Positions 8,563 through 17,331 of a stretch of 64,000 bases of DNA are shown here, piece after piece. Source of the DNA: Phaeobacter piscinae (GTDB taxonomy: Bacteria; Pseudomonadota; Alphaproteobacteria; Rhodobacterales; Rhodobacteraceae); NCBI RefSeq assembly GCF_002407245.1, contig NZ_CP010681.1, forward strand, positions 3,543,182 through 3,607,181. The letters are read 5' to 3'. Position numbers and translations under genes: made by a program. How positions within the stretch are numbered: the stretch's first letter is position 1; each line of letters begins with the position of its first letter. A model generated the notes under the pieces. It searched no databases. It was not told the DNA's origin and was given only the letters and a program-made list of their open reading frames with translations.

Positions 8563-8900
8563 GTGATCTCCTTCACAAATAGACCTTCAAAACCCAGTCC
8601 AGGCCAAGCCTGGCTGCTCTCGCTTCAGTTTTGAAAGTGGGATTTAGGCAAGACAGTCGATTGCATTCGTCTGGGCCTTGTTAACAAGGCTGGAGCGAGG
8701 ACAGCATCGGACTGCGGGTTTGCCATGTCTCAATTCGATGCCAACGAGGCGGGAGAGTCAATGCAAATCGGCGTCAATCGGTTACCCAAATATGAGGAGG
8801 TAGCGGGTTTCCACCTGTTGTCAGATAGTTGACGAATGGCACTCAGCAAGAACGGCGATAGGATGCAGAGGCGACCCATCCGGAATTGCGGCTGGTGCGA
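8563..8900. other. 338-base intergenic region between lptB and hpf
   Basis: No convincing gene on either strand. In many proteobacteria rpoN sits here; this chromosome has no trace of it in the gap. The region should hold the hpf promoter (minus strand) and the lptB 3' end. The only clear structure is the nested hairpin at 8586-8635. Confidence 0.6.
8586..8635 (-). promoter_or_regulatory. Nested hairpin in the hpf 5' leader
   Basis: TTCAAAAC (8586-8593) pairs perfectly with GTTTTGAA (8628-8635), and inside it CCAGGC (8599-8604) pairs with GCCTGG (8608-8613) around a 3-base loop. It ends about 24 bases upstream of the hpf start, so it would lie in the hpf leader RNA if transcription begins further upstream. 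A regulatory role is inference. Confidence 0.4.
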
Positions 8901-9659
8901 TCAGGAAATTCGGAAATTATCGCCGAGATAGACGCGGCGGACATTCTCATTGTCGACCACCTCGGCCGGGGTGCCGGACATCAGCACCTTTCCGTCATGC
9001 AGGATATATGCCCGGTCCACAATCTCTAGTGTTTCGCGCACATTGTGGTCAGTGATCAGTACACCGATACCGCGTTTTTTCAGATCGCCGACCAGATGGC
9101 GAATGTCGCCGACAGAGATCGGATCCACCCCGGCGAAGGGCTCATCCAGCAGCAGATACTTTGGGTCTGCCGCCAGGCAGCGGGCGATTTCAACGCGGCG
9201 ACGCTCACCACCCGACAGGGCCAGGGCCGGCGCGCGGCGCAGATGCTCAATCGAGAAATCTGACAACAATTCCTCAAGCCGTTCGCGTCGTTTGTGAGCG
9301 TGCTTCACCGCGATATCCAGCACGGAGGAGATATTGTCCTCCACCGAGAGACCACGAAAAATCGACATCTCCTGCGGCAGGTAACCGATCCCCATGCGGG
9401 CGCGCCGATACATCGGCAGGGTGGTGGCATTCTGCCCGTCAATCGTGACAGAGCCTGCCTCCGGGAACACCAGCCCGGCAATGGCGTAGAAGCTGGTGGT
9501 CTTACCCGAGCCATTGGGGCCGAGCAGAGCCACGACTTCGCCCCGGTCCAGCGACATGGAGACGTCGCGGATCACCACCTTTTTGCTGTAGGATTTGCGC
9601 AGCTTCTCGATGCGCAGGCCCGAGCTGCCGTTGGTGACTGTCAGTTCCGGTTTTGCCAT
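8901..9659 (-). CDS. lptB: LPS export ABC transporter ATP-binding protein LptB
   Basis: 252 residues with a complete ABC ATPase set: Walker [11 protein letters not shown] (~48-57), Q-loop [16 protein letters not shown] (~95-110), signature [16 protein letters not shown] (~147-162), Walker [14 protein letters not shown] and the switch His in [10 protein letters not shown]. LptB powers LptFG extraction of lipopolysaccharide from the inner membrane. Its ATG shares one base with the lptA stop (TGATG), so the two are translationally coupled. Confidence 0.97.
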   Translation of the reverse strand: MAKPELTVTNGSSGLRIEKLRKSYSKKVVIRDVSMSLDRGEVVALLGPNGSGKTTSFYAIAGLVFPEAGSVTIDGQNATTLPMYRRARMGIGYLPQEMSIFRGLSVEDNISSVLDIAVKHAHKRRERLEELLSDFSIEHLRRAPALALSGGERRRVEIARCLAADPKYLLLDEPFAGVDPISVGDIRHLVGDLKKRGIGVLITDHNVRETLEIVDRAYILHDGKVLMSGTPAEVVDNENVRRVYLGDNFRIS

Positions 9660-10159
9660 CAGTCGCTGCCGCCGTTGAGGATGGTCTTGACGCGGCCGGA
9701 CAGGCTTGCGGTGCCAGTGGTCAGATCCACCACAAGACGGTTGGAGGTCAACGTACCCGTTGACTGGCTCAGCAGGACATTGCCCGTCATCACCACAGTG
9801 CCGGAATCGATGGTATATTCGGCCTTGTCGGCCTCAGCAGCGTCGGGGCCATTGACCAGGATCACGTCTCCGGTGGCTTCCAGCCGCTCGACGCCGGTCT
9901 TTCCGGTTTCGTCCTGTTTGTAAATCACCAGAACATCATTGGCCGACAGGCGCATCACACCCTGAATAATCACCACATCACCGATAAACCGCGCCGAGCC
10001 ATCAGCCTGATTTACATCCAGTGTTTCTGCAGTGACCTCAACCGGCTGGGAGGGGTCTGCCTTGACCGCGCCAAATGCAATGGACGCAGATTGCGCCGAA
10101 AGTCCTGTGGAAAACAGGGTGACCGGCAGGCAGAACATCAAAACACGCAGATACAACAC
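9659..10159 (-). CDS. lptA: Lipopolysaccharide transport periplasmic protein LptA
   Basis: 166 residues. The N-terminus is a signal peptide ([22 protein letters not shown], probable cleavage after SA at ~22). The rest is the OstA/LptA beta-jellyroll with repeated strands such as [21 protein letters not shown] and [18 protein letters not shown]. LptA monomers stack into the periplasmic bridge that carries LPS from LptC to LptD. The gene lies 3 bases after lptC and overlaps lptB by one base. Confidence 0.93.
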   Translation of the reverse strand: MLYLRVLMFCLPVTLFSTGLSAQSASIAFGAVKADPSQPVEVTAETLDVNQADGSARFIGDVVIIQGVMRLSANDVLVIYKQDETGKTGVERLEATGDVILVNGPDAAEADKAEYTIDSGTVVMTGNVLLSQSTGTLTSNRLVVDLTTGTASLSGRVKTILNGGSD

Positions 10160-10162
10160 AGG

Positions 10163-10762
10163 TTATCTTTCCGATTGTTGCGGGTCATATAGCAGCTTGA
10201 CCCCTTTGTTGAAAACCATATGTACCGCCCCGCTATCGGTTTTTGTATCGATCTGCATGGCGCCGGCGGTCAGATCCCCCATGGCACCGCTGGCCTGAAC
10301 CGGGCCGGGGCTATCCGCGCGCACACCATCGAGCGCTGCATTCAATTCCTGAGTGGTGACACGCAAACCATCGCTGGACAGGATTTCAACATTACCGTGA
10401 AAGTTTGCCATATCCTTATCCGGACGCAAGGCGCCGGTGTCGGAACTTAGCAGGAAACGGCCACCGCCGGTCATCTTGATCTCTGCCTCAAGGTTCACAG
10501 CCGTCGCCGGCGCATCTGCGCCGCCTGGGCGGGCGAGGGCAGCGGTTACCATTATTTCATCACCCTGCGCCGTGGTACCTGAGAAAAATGGCGCGGTGAT
10601 CTGCTGACCACGGGTGCGGTCTTCCAGATCCTGCTCCGCAAAAGGGATCACCGCATCAGTGTTCACGCCGCGCGAAATCAGAAACATGGTCGACATCAAC
10701 GCCAAAGCCATCAGCGGCAGCAAGACCTTCAGGTAGGCCACAAGGCGGGAATAGCCGTCCAT
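10163..10762 (-). CDS. lptC: LPS export ABC transporter periplasmic protein LptC
   Basis: 199 residues. One N-terminal membrane anchor (YLKVLLPLMALALMSTMFLI, ~10-29) precedes a periplasmic beta-jellyroll of the LptC/YrbK type with the pattern GAVHMVFNKGVKLLYDP near the end. LptC links the LptBFG complex to LptA. The gene starts 16 bases after kdsD ends and is followed 3 bases later by lptA. LptC is weakly conserved, so much of the support comes from membrane topology and position. Confidence 0.9.
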   Translation of the reverse strand: MDGYSRLVAYLKVLLPLMALALMSTMFLISRGVNTDAVIPFAEQDLEDRTRGQQITAPFFSGTTAQGDEIMVTAALARPGGADAPATAVNLEAEIKMTGGGRFLLSSDTGALRPDKDMANFHGNVEILSSDGLRVTTQELNAALDGVRADSPGPVQASGAMGDLTAGAMQIDTKTDSGAVHMVFNKGVKLLYDPQQSER

Positions 10763-10778
10763 CGTCCCCTAGTCTCCG

Positions 10779-11750
10779 TTAGCCCAGCCCGACGCGCAGG
10801 CAGTCGTGGATATGCAGCAACCCCACCGCCTGCGCGGTGTTACCCTCCGGATCGACGACAAACAGGCAGGTAATCTTACGGTCATTCATGATTGCGACGG
10901 CTTCTTCGGCCAGTGAACCGGGGGCAATCGTTGTCGGATCGCTGGTCATCACATCAGCCGCTGTTTTGTCCAGCAACCCATCCATATGTCGCCGAAGGTC
11001 ACCGTCGGTAATAATGCCCTGCAGGGTGCCATCGGCACCCGTAACGCCTGCGACGCCAAATCCCTTTTGGCTGATTTCGATCAGCGCATCGGACATCGGG
11101 GTGTCGGCACCGACCAGCGGCAGCGCCGCCCCGTCGTGCATGAGATCGTCAACCTTTGACAGCCGCGCGCCCAATTTGCCACCGGGATGAAAGGCGCGGA
11201 AGTTCTCAGGGCGGAAATCGCGATGCTTCATCAGGGCGATAGCCAGCGCGTCGCCCATAGCCAGCGTCAGCGTTGTTGAAATCGACGGCACCATGCCAAA
11301 GCCGCAGGCCTCCCCCAAGGCGGGAATTTGCAGATGCACATCCGCCTCTTTCATCAGGGTGCTGTCCATACGGCTGGACAGGCCGATCAGCGGGATGCCG
11401 AAGCGACGGGTGAACGACAGAAGGTTGGCCAGCTCAGGCGCTTCGCCGGAATTGGAGATCGCCAGAACCACATCTCCCTTGGACAACATGCCGAGGTCGC
11501 CATGACTGGCTTCTGCCGGATGCACGAAATAGGCGGGTGTCCCGGTTGATGCGAGGGTGGCGGCGATCTTGTGCCCGATATGGCCGGATTTGCCGATCCC
11601 GCTGACGATAACGCGGCCTTCGGCCTGCAAGACCAGATCAACCGCTTCTGCAAAGCGTGCATCCAGCCCGTCTGCCAGCGCATCAAGCGCGCGGGATTCG
11701 TCGGTGATCACCTGTCGCGCGGTGGCGAGGAATGTCTCTGCGCTGCTCAT
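10779..11750 (-). CDS. kdsD: D-arabinose-5-phosphate isomerase (KpsF/GutQ family)
   Basis: 323 residues from the ATG at 11750, chosen because it overlaps the rnd stop by 4 bases (ATGA); ten more upstream codons are open. The SIS domain (~30-165) has VSGIGKSGHIGHKIAATLASTGTPA and LAISNSGEAPEL; two CBS domains fill ~200-323 (DLMHDGAALPLV and VMTSDPTTIAP). The enzyme converts ribulose-5-phosphate to arabinose-5-phosphate, the first step towards Kdo. Its place ahead of lptCAB ties Kdo synthesis to LPS export. Confidence 0.95.
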   Translation of the reverse strand: MSSAETFLATARQVITDESRALDALADGLDARFAEAVDLVLQAEGRVIVSGIGKSGHIGHKIAATLASTGTPAYFVHPAEASHGDLGMLSKGDVVLAISNSGEAPELANLLSFTRRFGIPLIGLSSRMDSTLMKEADVHLQIPALGEACGFGMVPSISTTLTLAMGDALAIALMKHRDFRPENFRAFHPGGKLGARLSKVDDLMHDGAALPLVGADTPMSDALIEISQKGFGVAGVTGADGTLQGIITDGDLRRHMDGLLDKTAADVMTSDPTTIAPGSLAEEAVAIMNDRKITCLFVVDPEGNTAQAVGLLHIHDCLRVGLG

Positions 11751-12361
11751 GAGTGTGCAAAGATGTCTGTGTCGGGCCAACCTGCGAGGTCCAACTTGGC
11801 GCGCATTGGCAGGAAATCGAAGCAGGCCTGGGCCATTTCACTGCGGCCTTCGCGATCCAGACGCTTGTCCAGAGCGGCACGCAAACGGTGTAGGTGCAGC
11901 ACGTCAGAGGCGGCATAATCAAGCTGTGCGTCGCTCAGCTGCGCGGCACCCCAGTCGCTCATCTGCTGTTGTTTGGAAATATCCACGCCGATCAGCTCCT
12001 GTGTCAGGTTTCTCAGCCCATGGCGATCCGTATAGGTGCGTACCAGGCGGCTGGCGATCTTGGTACAATAGACCGGGGCAGCCAATGCGCCAAAGGCATG
12101 ATACATCGCGGCAATATCGAACCGGCCAAAATGAAACAATTTCAGAACCTTGGGGTCCTCCAGCATCGCGCAAAGATTCGGCGCTGCGGTCTGACCTTTG
12201 GCGATCTGCACCATATGGGCATTGCCGTCACCGCCCGACAGCTGGACAACACAGAGCCGATCCCGATGCGGGTTGAGGCCCATCGTCTCGCAGTCGATCG
12301 CGACCACCGGCCCCAGATCGAGCCCGTCGGGCAGGTCGTTTTGATAGAGGTGATTGGCCAA
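11747..12361 (-). CDS. rnd: Ribonuclease D-like 3'-5' exonuclease (single DnaQ-fold domain)
   Basis: 204 residues if it begins at the TTG at 12361, which gives LANHLYQNDLPDG and has AAGGA about 8 bases upstream; upstream codons up to 12433 are open but look non-conserved. DEDDy motifs are present: VAIDCETMGLNP (~19-30), KLFHFGRFDIAAMYHAF (~76-92) and LDYAASDVLHLHRL (~158-171). It lacks the HRDC domains of long RNase D, as is usual in Rhodobacteraceae. Likely role: 3' trimming of stable RNAs. It heads the rnd-kdsD-lptCAB unit. Confidence 0.88.
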   Translation of the reverse strand: MANHLYQNDLPDGLDLGPVVAIDCETMGLNPHRDRLCVVQLSGGDGNAHMVQIAKGQTAAPNLCAMLEDPKVLKLFHFGRFDIAAMYHAFGALAAPVYCTKIASRLVRTYTDRHGLRNLTQELIGVDISKQQQMSDWGAAQLSDAQLDYAASDVLHLHRLRAALDKRLDREGRSEMAQACFDFLPMRAKLDLAGWPDTDIFAHS

Positions 12362-12583
12362 GTGACAGGATCCTTTGTCTTGCCGATGCGGCGTGTTTGG
12401 CACCGAGATAGGGGTTTCGGCGGGCAAACTCAACTCTTGCAGGGCGTAGGATCCATCGACGCGTCTGCACTCAGGCTGAACCTCATGTCAGGTCAAGGCG
12501 GAGCAGGGTGGGCCATGGACAGGCAGATACACAATACCCAGCACCATGGGATGCTGTTCGTGCAAATGATGCTGTCGGGGATA

Positions 12584-12670
12584 TGGTGCCCAGGAGAGGA
12601 CTCGAACCTCCACGTCCATACGGACACTAGCACCTGAAGCTAGCGCGTCTACCAATTCCGCCACCTGGGC
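12584..12670 (-). tRNA. tRNA-Leu (anticodon CAG), copy 1
   Basis: 87 bases including an encoded CCA. Acceptor GCCCAGG pairs with CCTGGGC; the anticodon stem CTAGC/GCTAG encloses the loop TTCAGGT, giving anticodon CAG for codon CUG; a long variable arm fits a class II tRNA and the T-arm has GGTTCGAGTCC. It is identical to the copy 278 bases away. CUG is a major Leu codon in this G+C-rich genome. Confidence 0.97.
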
Positions 12671-12685
12671 AGGTGTCGTGAGGGG

Positions 12686-12714
12686 CGTATAAGCAGAAGC
12701 GGCAGAGGCGTCAA
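12686..12714 (-). promoter_or_regulatory. Promoter of tRNA-Leu copy 1
   Basis: On the minus strand TTGACG (12714-12709) and TATACG (12691-12686) are exactly 17 bases apart, and the tRNA 5' end follows 15 bases after the -10. The same arrangement recurs in copy 2. Confidence 0.75.
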
Positions 12715-12861
12715 ACGGAAAATTCACCGCGCAGCGGATCTGGGAATTCGATGCTTGATCAGCAGGAATAGCGGGGAAATCTTGGGCGACGTATCACGGG
12801 CGTGAACCGACTCAGCGCTCCATGAGAGCGGCATCATAGATTTCTTGAATATCGGGGGATA

Positions 12862-12948
12862 TGGTGCCCAGGAGAGGACTCGAACCTCCACGTCCATACG
12901 GACACTAGCACCTGAAGCTAGCGCGTCTACCAATTCCGCCACCTGGGC
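12862..12948 (-). tRNA. tRNA-Leu (anticodon CAG), copy 2
   Basis: 87 bases, identical to the copy at 12584-12670, with the same anticodon loop TTCAGGT and encoded CCA. It has its own promoter, so the two are probably transcribed separately. Confidence 0.97.
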
Positions 12949-12963
12949 AGGTGTCGTGAGGGG

Positions 12964-12992
12964 CGTATAAGCAGAAGCGACGGGGGCGTCAA
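12964..12992 (-). promoter_or_regulatory. Promoter of tRNA-Leu copy 2
   Basis: TTGACG (12992-12987) and TATACG (12969-12964) on the minus strand with a 17-base spacer, 15 bases ahead of the tRNA. The spacer differs slightly from copy 1, while both hexamers are kept. Confidence 0.75.
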
Positions 12993-13089
12993 ACGGAAAA
13001 TTCATGGTTTCTGGGGCTCGTCACATCGCCCAGGGCGAGCGGCAGCTGTCCGCGACTGCGTATGTTGTTCGTCGAACTGGCGCTGGCCG

Positions 13090-13500
13090 TCACGCGGTTC
13101 TGAGAAAGTTCATGTTGAGCGCGATATCAGTCAGAAAGCTGCGCCAGGCGCTATGTGTGTCGTCGCTCCATTCCGGGCCGAGGATGTCTGCCAACGCACT
13201 GGTGAAGCTGTGAATGAACCCATCAAAATGTGCATCGGTGATCTGGATCGCACGATGGCGCTCTCCCTGATGTTTCAGGATCGCCGACAGTTTTTCCGGA
13301 TGGTCCAAGGCTTCGATAATATGGGTGAGCGACGTCAGCAATTTTTCGTGCTGACCCGCCATATCGTCGGGGAACACCGCGCGCACGTCAGGGCAGATTT
13401 TAAAAAATTTCGCGTAGAACAGGCGCACAAAGTGATCCAGCTCCATACGTTCGCTTTCAACACTTCTGTGAATCAGGCTTCTGTCGTCCTCTGACACCAT
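13090..13500 (-). CDS. Single-domain globin-like protein
   Basis: 136 residues, the length of one globin domain. The pattern fits bacterial haemoglobins: FVRLFYAKFFKICPDVRAVFP for helices A-C, QHEKLLTSLTHIIEAL for helix E, and GERHRAIQITDAHFDGFIHSF with the probable proximal His in GERH near residue 80. W110 (GPEWSDDTHSAW) lies where helix G begins. Possible roles are NO or oxygen binding, or sensing; there is no reductase domain. It stands alone upstream of the tRNA genes and is divergent from the NDUFA9-like gene. Haem binding is inferred. Confidence 0.75.
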   Translation of the reverse strand: MVSEDDRSLIHRSVESERMELDHFVRLFYAKFFKICPDVRAVFPDDMAGQHEKLLTSLTHIIEALDHPEKLSAILKHQGERHRAIQITDAHFDGFIHSFTSALADILGPEWSDDTHSAWRSFLTDIALNMNFLRTA

Positions 13501-13706
13501 GATGCCAGTCCTCCGATCTGTCGCGGGTAGTCGACGAATTGGTATTCAGGATTGGACCCCAACATAGCTCACGGAGCTAAATCAGCCGTTAATGGCCCTG
13601 TGGGATAAGGCGCAGAGAGAGTTGTGTCGTTGTGGGTCGATTTGCGCCTTGTTCCAAAGGGCGCAGGGCGGTAAATCGGATCAACAGCTAATGTAGGAGC
13701 CAAAAG

Positions 13707-14696
13707 ATGTCCAAACTGGTCACGATCTATGGTGGGTCCGGTTTTGTCGGCCGTTACATCGCGCGCCGCATGGCCAAGGAAGGTTGGCGTGTACGCGTCG
13801 CCGTACGCCGCCCGAATGAGGCGATGTATGTCAAACCCTATGGCGTGCCCGGCCAGGTGGAGCCTGTTCTGTGCAATATCCGCGATGATGCGTCGGTTGC
13901 CGCGGTGATGCAGGGGGCGGATGCGGTGGTGAACTGCGTTGGCATCCTGAATGAGCTGGGCAAGAACACATTTGATGCCGTTCAGGCAGATGGTGCTGAG
14001 CGCATCGCGCGAATCGCTGCCGGTCAGGGCGTCAGCGCCATGGTGCATGTGTCTGCCATTGGTGCGGATCAGGATAGCGACAGCGCATACGCCCAGTCGA
14101 AGGCCGCAGGCGAAGCGGCTGTACTGGAACATATGCCAGAGGCGGTGATTCTGCGCCCGTCGATCATTTTTGGTGCCGAGGATCAGTTCTTCAATCGGTT
14201 TGCTGCGATGACACGTTTGTCGCCGGTGCTGCCGATCGCCCATGCCGATACTAAGTTCCAGCCGGTTTATGTCGACGATGTCGCCAAGGCTGCCGTTGCT
14301 GCGGTGCTTGGTCAGGCGGAACCGGGCGTCTATGAGTTGGGCGGTCCTGAGGTGAAAAGCTTTGGCGCGCTGATGCAGCAGATGCTTGAGGTGATTGATC
14401 GTCGTCGCCTGGTGCTGTCGCTGCCCGGTCCGATCGCAAAGCTGGTGGCGCTTGGCTTTGACGTGTTGCAGTTCGTGAGCTTCCAGCTGATCGAGAACAA
14501 GATGCTGACCCGCGACCAGCTGAAGAACCTTGAGGCTGATAATGTGGTCTCTGAGGACGCTAAAGGTTTTGATGAGCTGGGGATCCACCCGGTTTCTCTG
14601 GCGTCGGTTTTGCCGGATTACCTGTGGAAGTTCCGCCCCTCCGGTCAATATCGTGAATTGATGGATTCAGCGCGCAACCTGCGCAACGATCTTTGA
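13707..14696 (+). CDS. NDUFA9-like NAD(P)-binding protein (complex I-associated SDR family)
   Basis: 329 residues. The N-terminal dinucleotide-binding loop YGGSGFVGRYIARRMAKEGW (6-25) opens an extended atypical SDR fold; VNCVGILNELGKNTFDAVQ and VSAIGADQDSDSAYAQSKAAGE follow, then RPSIIFGAEDQFFNRFAAM. This is the pattern of complex I NDUFA9 homologues in alphaproteobacteria, which bind NADPH and associate with or help assemble NADH dehydrogenase. Catalysis is not established. A terminator follows 27 bases after the stop. Confidence 0.88.
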   Translation: MSKLVTIYGGSGFVGRYIARRMAKEGWRVRVAVRRPNEAMYVKPYGVPGQVEPVLCNIRDDASVAAVMQGADAVVNCVGILNELGKNTFDAVQADGAERIARIAAGQGVSAMVHVSAIGADQDSDSAYAQSKAAGEAAVLEHMPEAVILRPSIIFGAEDQFFNRFAAMTRLSPVLPIAHADTKFQPVYVDDVAKAAVAAVLGQAEPGVYELGGPEVKSFGALMQQMLEVIDRRRLVLSLPGPIAKLVALGFDVLQFVSFQLIENKMLTRDQLKNLEADNVVSEDAKGFDELGIHPVSLASVLPDYLWKFRPSGQYRELMDSARNLRNDL

Positions 14697-14723
14697 TCTC
14701 TCAGTCCGGTTCAAAATAGCAAG

Positions 14724-14750
14724 GGCGCGGCACTGGTCCGCGCCTTTTTT
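14724..14750 (+). terminator. Intrinsic terminator after the NDUFA9-like gene
   Basis: GGCGCGG (14724-14730) pairs with CCGCGCC (14738-14744) around a 7-base loop, followed by TTTTTT (14745-14750). Confidence 0.9.
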
Positions 14751-14776
14751 GTTGGGCGTCGTTTGGCGCAGGCTGA

Positions 14777-15583
14777 TCAGCTCAGGTAAGCGATGGTCAG
14801 CAATACAGTACCCAAAATTACGCGATAGATGACATAGGGTGTGAAACTGACCGAGCGCAGTAGCCGCATCATCAGGGTCAGGGCCGCAAGCGCGGCAATC
14901 ATCGACAGTAGCGCCGCTATGGCCGCATCTCGCATCACCGCCGCGTTGGCATCTATGGCCACTTCAGCGCCCAGCAATACGCCAGAGGCGATGATTGTCG
15001 GGACCGACATCAACATAGAGAGGCGCGCCGCATCCATCCGGGTGTACCCCAGCTGGCGGGCACCAGTGATGGTGATACCAGATCTTGAGGTGCCGGGGAT
15101 CAGCGCCAGCATCTGCCACAGCCCCATTATCAGCGCATCGCGCAGGTTCCAGTCGCTGCCTCGCTTATGTGTTGGCCCATAGCGATCCGCGACGTAGAGG
15201 ACCAAGCCAAAGCCGAGCATTGTCCAGCCAATCACCTTCATCGAGCGCAGGGCGTCACTCAGTCCGCTGAAATGCAGAAACGCGCCGAACAAAACGGTTG
15301 GAATGGTCGCAACGATCAACCCCATGGCCAACCGGGCGCCGGGTGTGTCCATCCGTCCGGTCAGGGCGCGCGGCAGGCCAATCAGCCCCGCACGCACATC
15401 CTGCCAGAAAAACAGCACCACCGCCGCCAGCGTGCCCAGATGGACGGCGACGTCGATCACCTGCCCCTGATCGTCCAGCCCTGTCAGTCCGGGAAGCAGG
15501 ATCAGATGGCCGGAGGAAGACACCGGCAGGAATTCGGTGATGCCCTGAATCAGGGCGATAAGGATCAGCTGAAAGAGGGGCAT
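14777..15583 (-). CDS. uppP: Undecaprenyl-diphosphatase UppP (BacA)
   Basis: 268 residues, polytopic with about eight hydrophobic segments. The two catalytic motifs are present: QGITEFLPVSSSGHLIL (13-29) and the PGTSRSG loop (~162-168). UppP removes a phosphate from undecaprenyl diphosphate at the outer face of the inner membrane, recycling the lipid carrier for peptidoglycan and surface polysaccharides. It converges with the NDUFA9-like gene across the shared terminator region and is divergent from gltD. Confidence 0.96.
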   Translation of the reverse strand: MPLFQLILIALIQGITEFLPVSSSGHLILLPGLTGLDDQGQVIDVAVHLGTLAAVVLFFWQDVRAGLIGLPRALTGRMDTPGARLAMGLIVATIPTVLFGAFLHFSGLSDALRSMKVIGWTMLGFGLVLYVADRYGPTHKRGSDWNLRDALIMGLWQMLALIPGTSRSGITITGARQLGYTRMDAARLSMLMSVPTIIASGVLLGAEVAIDANAAVMRDAAIAALLSMIAALAALTLMMRLLRSVSFTPYVIYRVILGTVLLTIAYLS

Positions 15584-15671
15584 TATGCTCGTCCGATTGG
15601 GGATCCCGCAGGGATGGCAAAGAACAGCAGGCGTGTAAATCCGTTGATTTTATTGACCGCTGACACAAATT

Positions 15672-15686
15672 GGTCCGAAGTGGACC
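15672..15686. promoter_or_regulatory. Small inverted repeat upstream of gltD
   Basis: GGTCC (15672-15676) and GGACC (15682-15686) flank 5 bases in the 239-base region between uppP and gltD, about 140 bases before the gltD start. It could be an operator for nitrogen control of gltDB, but no regulator can be named. Confidence 0.3.
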
Positions 15687-15822
15687 TAAAATTACTGTAC
15701 ATTTCCGCTCAAGAGAGTATCAGAACATAACTGCTGCCAGATTAGGTCAGTATAGTTGACTTTTAATTCGCTCCGCTCCGATCACTCAATTATCGTAGCC
15801 AGCCCAACATGGAGTCCGCCCC

Positions 15823-17268
15823 GTGGCCAAGCAACCGATGCTCAAATTCGTGCAGATCGACCGCGACATGCCCAGCAAACGGGCCGCAGAAGACCGCAGG
15901 GAAGATTTCGACGAAATCTATGCCGAATTCGCGGCCGCAAAGGCTGAAGAACAGGCCAGCCGCTGCAGCCAATGTGGTGTGCCCTATTGCCAGTCGCATT
16001 GCCCGTTGCACAACAATATCCCGGATTGGCTGCGCCTGACCGCCACGGGTCGCCTGCACGAAGCCTATGAGACCAGCCAGGCCACCAATACCTTCCCTGA
16101 GATCTGTGGTCGGATCTGCCCGCAGGATCGCCTCTGTGAAGGCAACTGTGTGATCGAGCAGTCGGGTCATGGCACGGTCACCATCGGTGCGGTTGAGAAA
16201 TATATCACCGATACAGCCTGGGATCAGGGCTGGGTGCAGCCAATCCAACCGGCGCATGAGCGTGGCGAATCTGTTGGTATCATTGGCGCAGGCCCGGGCG
16301 GTCTGGCCGCGGCGGACATGCTGCGTCGCGCTGGCGTGAAGGTCACCATCTATGATCGGTATGACCGCGCCGGTGGTCTGCTGACCTACGGCATCCCCGG
16401 CTTCAAGCTGGAGAAAGACGTGGTGATGCGCCGCAATCAGCTGCTGGCGGATGGCGGTGTTGAGTTTGTGATGAACTGCAATGTCGGTCAGGATATTTCC
16501 TTTGATGATATCCGCGCCAAACATGATGCGGTGATCATCGCCACCGGTGTCTACAAATCCCGCGATCTGGAAATGCCCGGTTCTGGTGCCACCGGCATCG
16601 TGAAAGCGATCGACTTCCTGACCGTGTCCAACAAGGCGTCGAACTTCGGCGACAGCATTGAAGAGTTCGACAACGGCACACTGAATGCCGAGGGCAAACG
16701 CGTTGTCGTCATCGGCGGTGGTGACACCGCGATGGACTGCGTGCGGACCTCCATCCGCCAGGGCGCAACCTCGGTGAAATGTCTCTATCGCCGTGACCGC
16801 GCCAATATGCCGGGCTCGCAGCGCGAAACCCAGAACGCCGAGGAAGAAGGCGTGGTGTTTGAATGGCTATCGGCGCCCAAAGGCTTCACCGATGACGGCG
16901 GCAAGGTCGCAGGTGTGATGGTGCAGAAAATGCGCCTGGGCCAGCCCGATGCGTCTGGCCGTCAGGCCCCCGAGGTGATCGAAGGTGCCGACTATATCGA
17001 ACCCGCCGATCTGGTGATCAAGGCGCTCGGGTTTGAACCGGAAGCTCTGCCGACGCTCTGGGATCAGCCGGAATTGCCAGTGACCCGTTGGGGCACCGTC
17101 AAGGCGGCGTTCCAGTCCGGCGCGACCGAGCTGGATGGCGTTTATGCGGTCGGTGATATCGTTCGTGGTGCCTCCTTGGTCGTCTGGGCCATCAAGGATG
17201 GGCGCGACTGCGCCGAGGCGATCCTGAACCGCTTCAACACCGCCGCCAGCAGCATGGCCGCCGAGTAA
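15823..17268 (+). CDS. gltD: Glutamate synthase (NADPH) small subunit
   Basis: 481 residues from a GTG start with GGAG 9 bases upstream. Cys48, Cys51, Cys56 and Cys60 and a second group (EICGRICPQDRLCEGNCV) bind [4Fe-4S] clusters. FAD-binding GIIGAGPGGLAAADML (~148-163) and the NADPH loop VVVIGGGDTAMDCVRTS (~289-305) follow. GltD takes electrons from NADPH and passes them to GltB. gltB begins 63 bases downstream. The upstream uppP gene is divergent, so the region at 15584-15822 should carry both promoters. Confidence 0.97.
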   Translation: MAKQPMLKFVQIDRDMPSKRAAEDRREDFDEIYAEFAAAKAEEQASRCSQCGVPYCQSHCPLHNNIPDWLRLTATGRLHEAYETSQATNTFPEICGRICPQDRLCEGNCVIEQSGHGTVTIGAVEKYITDTAWDQGWVQPIQPAHERGESVGIIGAGPGGLAAADMLRRAGVKVTIYDRYDRAGGLLTYGIPGFKLEKDVVMRRNQLLADGGVEFVMNCNVGQDISFDDIRAKHDAVIIATGVYKSRDLEMPGSGATGIVKAIDFLTVSNKASNFGDSIEEFDNGTLNAEGKRVVVIGGGDTAMDCVRTSIRQGATSVKCLYRRDRANMPGSQRETQNAEEEGVVFEWLSAPKGFTDDGGKVAGVMVQKMRLGQPDASGRQAPEVIEGADYIEPADLVIKALGFEPEALPTLWDQPELPVTRWGTVKAAFQSGATELDGVYAVGDIVRGASLVVWAIKDGRDCAEAILNRFNTAASSMAAE

Positions 17269-17331
17269 GACAGATATTCTACCGGGCAGGTGCCGCCCCC
17301 TTGGGGCCGCCCACCGGAACGGGAGCAAGAC

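Larger units (their letters stand above)
12577..12726. repeat. Direct repeat copy 1 containing tRNA-Leu and its promoter
   Basis: About 150 bases, almost identical to 12855-13004 at a 278-base offset. The repeat covers the tRNA, its leader and its promoter, with a few mismatches just upstream of the -10 element. The intervening ~128 bases are not repeated. Confidence 0.9.
12855..13004. repeat. Direct repeat copy 2 containing tRNA-Leu and its promoter
   Basis: Partner of 12577-12726. The two copies match through the tRNA and the -35 region up to ATTCA and then diverge, which marks the right edge of the duplication. Confidence 0.9.

Noticed and set aside
12488..13005. Two near-identical minus-strand open frames (12488-12727 and 12724-13005) that share an N-terminal sequence
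   Set aside because: Both are read through the tRNA-Leu copies and their promoters. They are translations of a tRNA, not proteins.
13569..14648. A 359-codon minus-strand frame opposite the NDUFA9-like gene
   Set aside because: No family motifs and His/Arg/Gln-rich composition typical of antisense frames.
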